This document shows positions 16,663 through 19,002 of a stretch of DNA of 19,002 bases, one piece after another. A program made the position numbers and the translations under genes. How positions within the stretch are numbered: the first letter of the stretch is position 1; each line of letters starts with the position of its first letter. The notes under the pieces are model-generated. The model worked only from the letters and a program-made list of their open reading frames with translations. It ran no database searches and was not told the DNA's origin. Location: NCBI GenBank assembly GCA_003456175.1, contig DMPB01000173.1, positions 54,955-73,956 of the forward strand. The letters are read 5' to 3'. Origin of the DNA: Chitinophagaceae bacterium. Its GTDB lineage: Bacteria; Bacteroidota; Bacteroidia; Chitinophagales; Chitinophagaceae.

Positions 16663-17661
16663 ATGAGTAAAGAGGTAGTATTAAGCGGTATTAGACCTAC
16701 GGGTTTCTTGCACTTAGGTAATTATTTTGGCGCTATGCGTAACTACGTTCGCATGCAAAACGATTATGAATGTTATTTTTTTGTAGCCGATTGGCATAGT
16801 TTAACCACCCACCCCGATACCAAAACCTTACAACAAAGTGTTTTGAGAGTGGTTGCTGAAAATATTGCCTGCGGCCTCGACCCTGAAAAGGCTGCCTTTT
16901 ATGTACAGAGTAGTGTACCTGAAATTTCGGAATTGTACTTGTATTTAAATATGCTTGCTTACAAAGGAGAACTTGAAAAAACCACCACGTTTAAAGATAA
17001 GGTTCGCTTACAACCTGAAAATGTGAATGCGGGCTTACTCACCTATCCGGTATTACAAGCTGCTGATATTTTAATACATAGAGCCGTTAAAGTACCTGTT
17101 GGGAAAGATCAAGAACAGCACTTAGAAATGGCAAGAAACTTTGCAGAGCGTTTTAATTATCGTTATGGCAATGTATTTCCATCGCCGCAGGCATTTAACT
17201 ATGGTAGCGAATTGGTAAAAGTGATGAGTTTAGATGGTAATGGTAAAATGAGTAAGAGTGAAAACCAAATGGCTACGTTATACCTTGCCGATACAGATGA
17301 AGACATCCGTAAAAAAATTATGAAGGCCAAAACTGATAGCGGTCCAACAGAACCTAACAGTATTAAACCAGATTATATTCAGAACTTATTCACTCTAATG
17401 GGGCTAGTAAGTAATGCCGATACGGTAGCCCATTTTGAACAGCAATTCAACCAATGTACCGTTCGCTATGGTGATATGAAAAAGCAATTGGCAGAAGATA
17501 TGGTACAGTTTATTGCTCCTATTAGAGAAAAAGCTGCCGCCCTGCAAAACGATACCAAGCAATTGAAAGCAATCATTGAACATGGCGCTGCTAAAGCTCG
17601 GGTAAGTGCACAACAAACTTTGCAGCTTGTACGTGATGCAGTAGGTGTAAATTATCTGTAA
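16663..17661 (+). CDS. trpS: Tryptophan--tRNA ligase
   Basis: Class I aminoacyl-tRNA synthetase that charges tRNA-Trp. The start is ATG 16663, giving MSKEVVLSGIRPTG; the TTG 18 bases upstream is not needed. The HIGH-type motif is HLGN at 17-20 within SGIRPTGFLHLGNYFGA, and KMSKS is at 195-199 (SLDGNGKMSKSENQ). Other family stretches are FVADWHSLTTHPD (40-52), YPVLQAADILIH (128-139) and VPVGKDQEQHLEMAR (144-158). The 332-residue length is normal for bacterial TrpRS. It diverges from mlaF across a repeat-rich 154-base spacer and is followed 38 bases later by the deoxynucleoside kinase. It contains no copy of the interspersed motif. Confidence 0.97.
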   Translation: MSKEVVLSGIRPTGFLHLGNYFGAMRNYVRMQNDYECYFFVADWHSLTTHPDTKTLQQSVLRVVAENIACGLDPEKAAFYVQSSVPEISELYLYLNMLAYKGELEKTTTFKDKVRLQPENVNAGLLTYPVLQAADILIHRAVKVPVGKDQEQHLEMARNFAERFNYRYGNVFPSPQAFNYGSELVKVMSLDGNGKMSKSENQMATLYLADTDEDIRKKIMKAKTDSGPTEPNSIKPDYIQNLFTLMGLVSNADTVAHFEQQFNQCTVRYGDMKKQLAEDMVQFIAPIREKAAALQNDTKQLKAIIEHGAAKARVSAQQTLQLVRDAVGVNYL

Positions 17662-17699
17662 CATTGTAACCTTTCGCAAAAAACTGAAAACCACAGGTT

Positions 17700-18335
17700 T
17701 TGAAACAGCAGAGAAAACCAAAACATATTGCAGTAGCTGGTAACATTGGTGCCGGCAAAACAACGCTTACTGAAATGTTAAGTAAGCATTACAAATGGAT
17801 TCCGCAGTTTGAAGATGTTGATCACAACCCTTACCTCAATGATTTTTATGAGGATATGCCACGTTGGAGTTTTAACCTTCAAATTTATTTTTTGAATAGC
17901 CGCTTAAACCAACTGCTCGAAATACAGCGCGGCACTGAAACGGTTATTCAAGATCGTACGATTTATGAAGACGCCAACATTTTTGCCCCGAACCTGCATG
18001 AAATGGGGTTGATGACGAAGCGTGATTTTGAAAACTACTATCAGTTTTTTCAAACATTGAAGTCGATGGTACAACCTCCTGATTTGATGATTTATTTAAA
18101 GGCTTCTGTACCAACTTTAGTTGGACAAATTCAAAAGCGTGGCCGTGAATATGAAGAAAACATCAGGCTCGATTATTTGAAGAAATTAAACGAGTTGTAC
18201 AATAAATGGATTGATAACTATACAGAAGGCCCAATTTTGGTGATTGATGTAGACAAAAATAAATTTGGCGAAAGAGAGGAAGATTTTGGTGAAATTATCA
18301 CGAAAATTGATGGTAGCCTGTTCGGACTTTTTTAG
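17700..18335 (+). CDS. Deoxynucleoside kinase (dAdo/dGuo kinase-like)
   Basis: Phosphorylates deoxynucleosides in the salvage pathway. The P-loop is GNIGAGKTT (14-22). Other landmarks are FEDVDHNPYLNDFYED (37-52), RWSFNLQIYFLNSR (55-68), the DRS-like QDRTIYEDANIF (84-95) and the LID-region KRGREYEENIRLDYL (146-160). The length of 211 fits the family. The start must be TTG at 17700: an in-frame TGA lies at 17685-17687, there is no other start before the P-loop, and the next ATG comes after it. AAAACC (17687-17692) can pair with GGTTTT (17696-17701), which would cover the first bases of the start codon; this is a weak stem. Specificity among purine deoxynucleosides cannot be told. Confidence 0.9.
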   Translation: MKQQRKPKHIAVAGNIGAGKTTLTEMLSKHYKWIPQFEDVDHNPYLNDFYEDMPRWSFNLQIYFLNSRLNQLLEIQRGTETVIQDRTIYEDANIFAPNLHEMGLMTKRDFENYYQFFQTLKSMVQPPDLMIYLKASVPTLVGQIQKRGREYEENIRLDYLKKLNELYNKWIDNYTEGPILVIDVDKNKFGEREEDFGEIITKIDGSLFGLF

Positions 18336-18352
18336 AAAACATATCTGTTATA

Positions 18353-18397
18353 TACGCATAATAAAGGCTCGCCGTTGGCGAGCCTTTATTATGCGTA
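18353..18397. terminator. Bidirectional terminator, perfect 21-bp arms
   Basis: A 21-base perfect inverted repeat (arms 18353-18373 and 18377-18397) with a GTT loop. Its core is AAAGGCTCGCC / GGCGAGCCTTT flanked by A/T-rich ends, so each strand reads as GC stem then T-rich tail. It separates the convergent kinase and clpB genes. Confidence 0.88.
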
Positions 18398-18400
18398 CTA

Positions 18401-18428
18401 CATTTACGTAAGTGTACTTGCGTAAATG
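18401..18428. repeat. Inverted repeat related to the interspersed motif
   Basis: Arms CATTTACGTAAG (18401-18412) and CTTGCGTAAATG (18417-18428) pair with one G-T wobble around TGTA. It lies one base beyond the clpB stop. The arms resemble the interspersed motif lacking its central CG. Confidence 0.7.
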
Positions 18429-18429
18429 A

Positions 18430-19002
18430 TTATGCTTGTTCATCGGCATTTCTAAACACTACAATATTGTCAAACACATCTACCAAAACGGGATGTGCTT
18501 TATCGATAGCGCCACTCAAAATTTTCTTACTCAAAGCATTCACAATTTCTTTTTGTATCAATCGCTTTAGCGGACGTGCACCAAACTGCATATCAAAGCC
18601 ATGCTCTGCAAGAAAATCGTAGAGGTAGTCGCTGAATTGCAACTGAATACCATTTTTTTGTACCAACTGTTGCAACGCTTGTAGCTGAATACGAATGATT
18701 GCTTTGATATTACTTTTTAGTAATGGGTGAAACATAATGATTTCATCCACACGATTTAAAAACTCTGGTCGTACTGTTTGCTTCAACAGTTCCATTACTT
18801 GTTGCTTTGCATGATCTGCCGCTTCTTCTACCGCTCTTGGTGGCACACGTTCAAAAGTTTCTTGAATAATGTGGCTACCTAAGTTGCTGGTCATGATGAT
18901 GATGGTGTTGCGGAAGTCCACCGTGCGTCCCTGGGAGTCGGTGAGGCGCCCGTCGTCGAGGATCTGCAGCAGGATGTTGAAGACGTCGGGGTGGGCCTTC
19001 TC
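18430..19002 (-). CDS. clpB: ATP-dependent chaperone ClpB, C-terminal part (5' end outside window; possibly chimeric)
   Basis: C-terminal part of the AAA+ disaggregase ClpB, which works with DnaK to rescue aggregated proteins. The frame is open from 19002 to the TAA at 18430, giving 190 residues; the GTG at 18921 is not a real start because ClpB sequence continues through it ([20 protein letters not shown] then [19 protein letters not shown]). Family landmarks further on are [17 protein letters not shown] and [19 protein letters not shown] in the second AAA+ domain and C-terminal domain. Codon use changes abruptly: the first 40 codons (19002-18883) are almost all G/C-ending, and after AAC|TTA they are A/T-rich like the rest of the window. 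Protein identity is clear, but the two parts may come from different genomes. Confidence 0.92.
   Translation of the reverse strand, partial: EKAHPDVFNILLQILDDGRLTDSQGRTVDFRNTIIIMTSNLGSHIIQETFERVPPRAVEEAADHAKQQVMELLKQTVRPEFLNRVDEIIMFHPLLKSNIKAIIRIQLQALQQLVQKNGIQLQFSDYLYDFLAEHGFDMQFGARPLKRLIQKEIVNALSKKILSGAIDKAHPVLVDVFDNIVVFRNADEQA
18883..19002. other. High-GC terminal segment, probable foreign or chimeric sequence
   Basis: Read on the minus strand in the clpB frame, 39 of 40 codons end in G or C (GCC CAC CCC GAC GTC TTC and so on). The next codons are TTA GGT AGC CAC ATT ATT CAA GAA ACT TTT. No other place in the window shows such a change. Confidence 0.8.

Noticed and set aside
17662..17680. 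AACCTTTCGCAAA upstream of the kinase as a motif copy or promoter
   Set aside because: It matches the motif at only about 11/14 and the TAnnTTTG box only with an extra base.
18430..18921. Short protein starting at GTG 18921
   Set aside because: The clpB frame and conserved ClpB sequence run on to the window edge at 19002, so this GTG is an internal Val codon.

Overview
The window looks like chromosomal DNA from a Bacteroidota bacterium, most likely Chitinophagaceae-like. It is AT-rich, genes lack obvious Shine-Dalgarno sequences, promoters resemble the Bacteroidota TTG / TAnnTTTG pattern, and the gene families read like that phylum. The last 120 bases (18883-19002) are very different in base composition and probably do not belong to the same genome.

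Layout. Positions 1-8346 form a rightward, tightly packed run: the 3' part of aspS, a small four-helix membrane protein, rarA, a secreted M28 metallopeptidase, a DUF389 membrane protein, a glycosyltransferase-HAD phosphatase fusion, a lipoprotein esterase and an ElaA-type acetyltransferase. Several neighbours overlap by 1-4 bases. uvrA (8384-11257) points left. From 11349 to 15729 lies a rightward methionine module: a Bacteroidota promoter, a SAM-I riboswitch with its terminator, about 420 bases without a convincing gene, then metY (O-acetylhomoserine sulfhydrylase), metX (homoserine O-acetyltransferase, split by an in-frame TGA) and hom (homoserine dehydrogenase). Together these convert aspartate semialdehyde to homoserine, O-acetylhomoserine and homocysteine under SAM control. 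An orphan MlaF-type ABC ATPase (left) converges on hom with overlapping stop codons. trpS and a deoxynucleoside kinase follow rightward, then a 21-bp-arm terminator and the 3' part of clpB (left).

The most unusual signal is a short near-palindromic motif, ATTTACCGNAAGGT. It has 12 copies at 13/14 or better plus at least five weaker ones, scattered on both strands inside and between genes. Coding copies always use one reading frame per orientation (LPQG, or L-T/A-V/A-N). The variable base sits in a GNAA loop flanked by complementary arms. I do not recognise this motif as a described element.

Other points of note are the nonsense codon in metX at an expected Trp, a 25-codon reading frame ending in three Cys codons between the riboswitch and metY, and the abrupt composition jump inside clpB that suggests a chimeric assembly.
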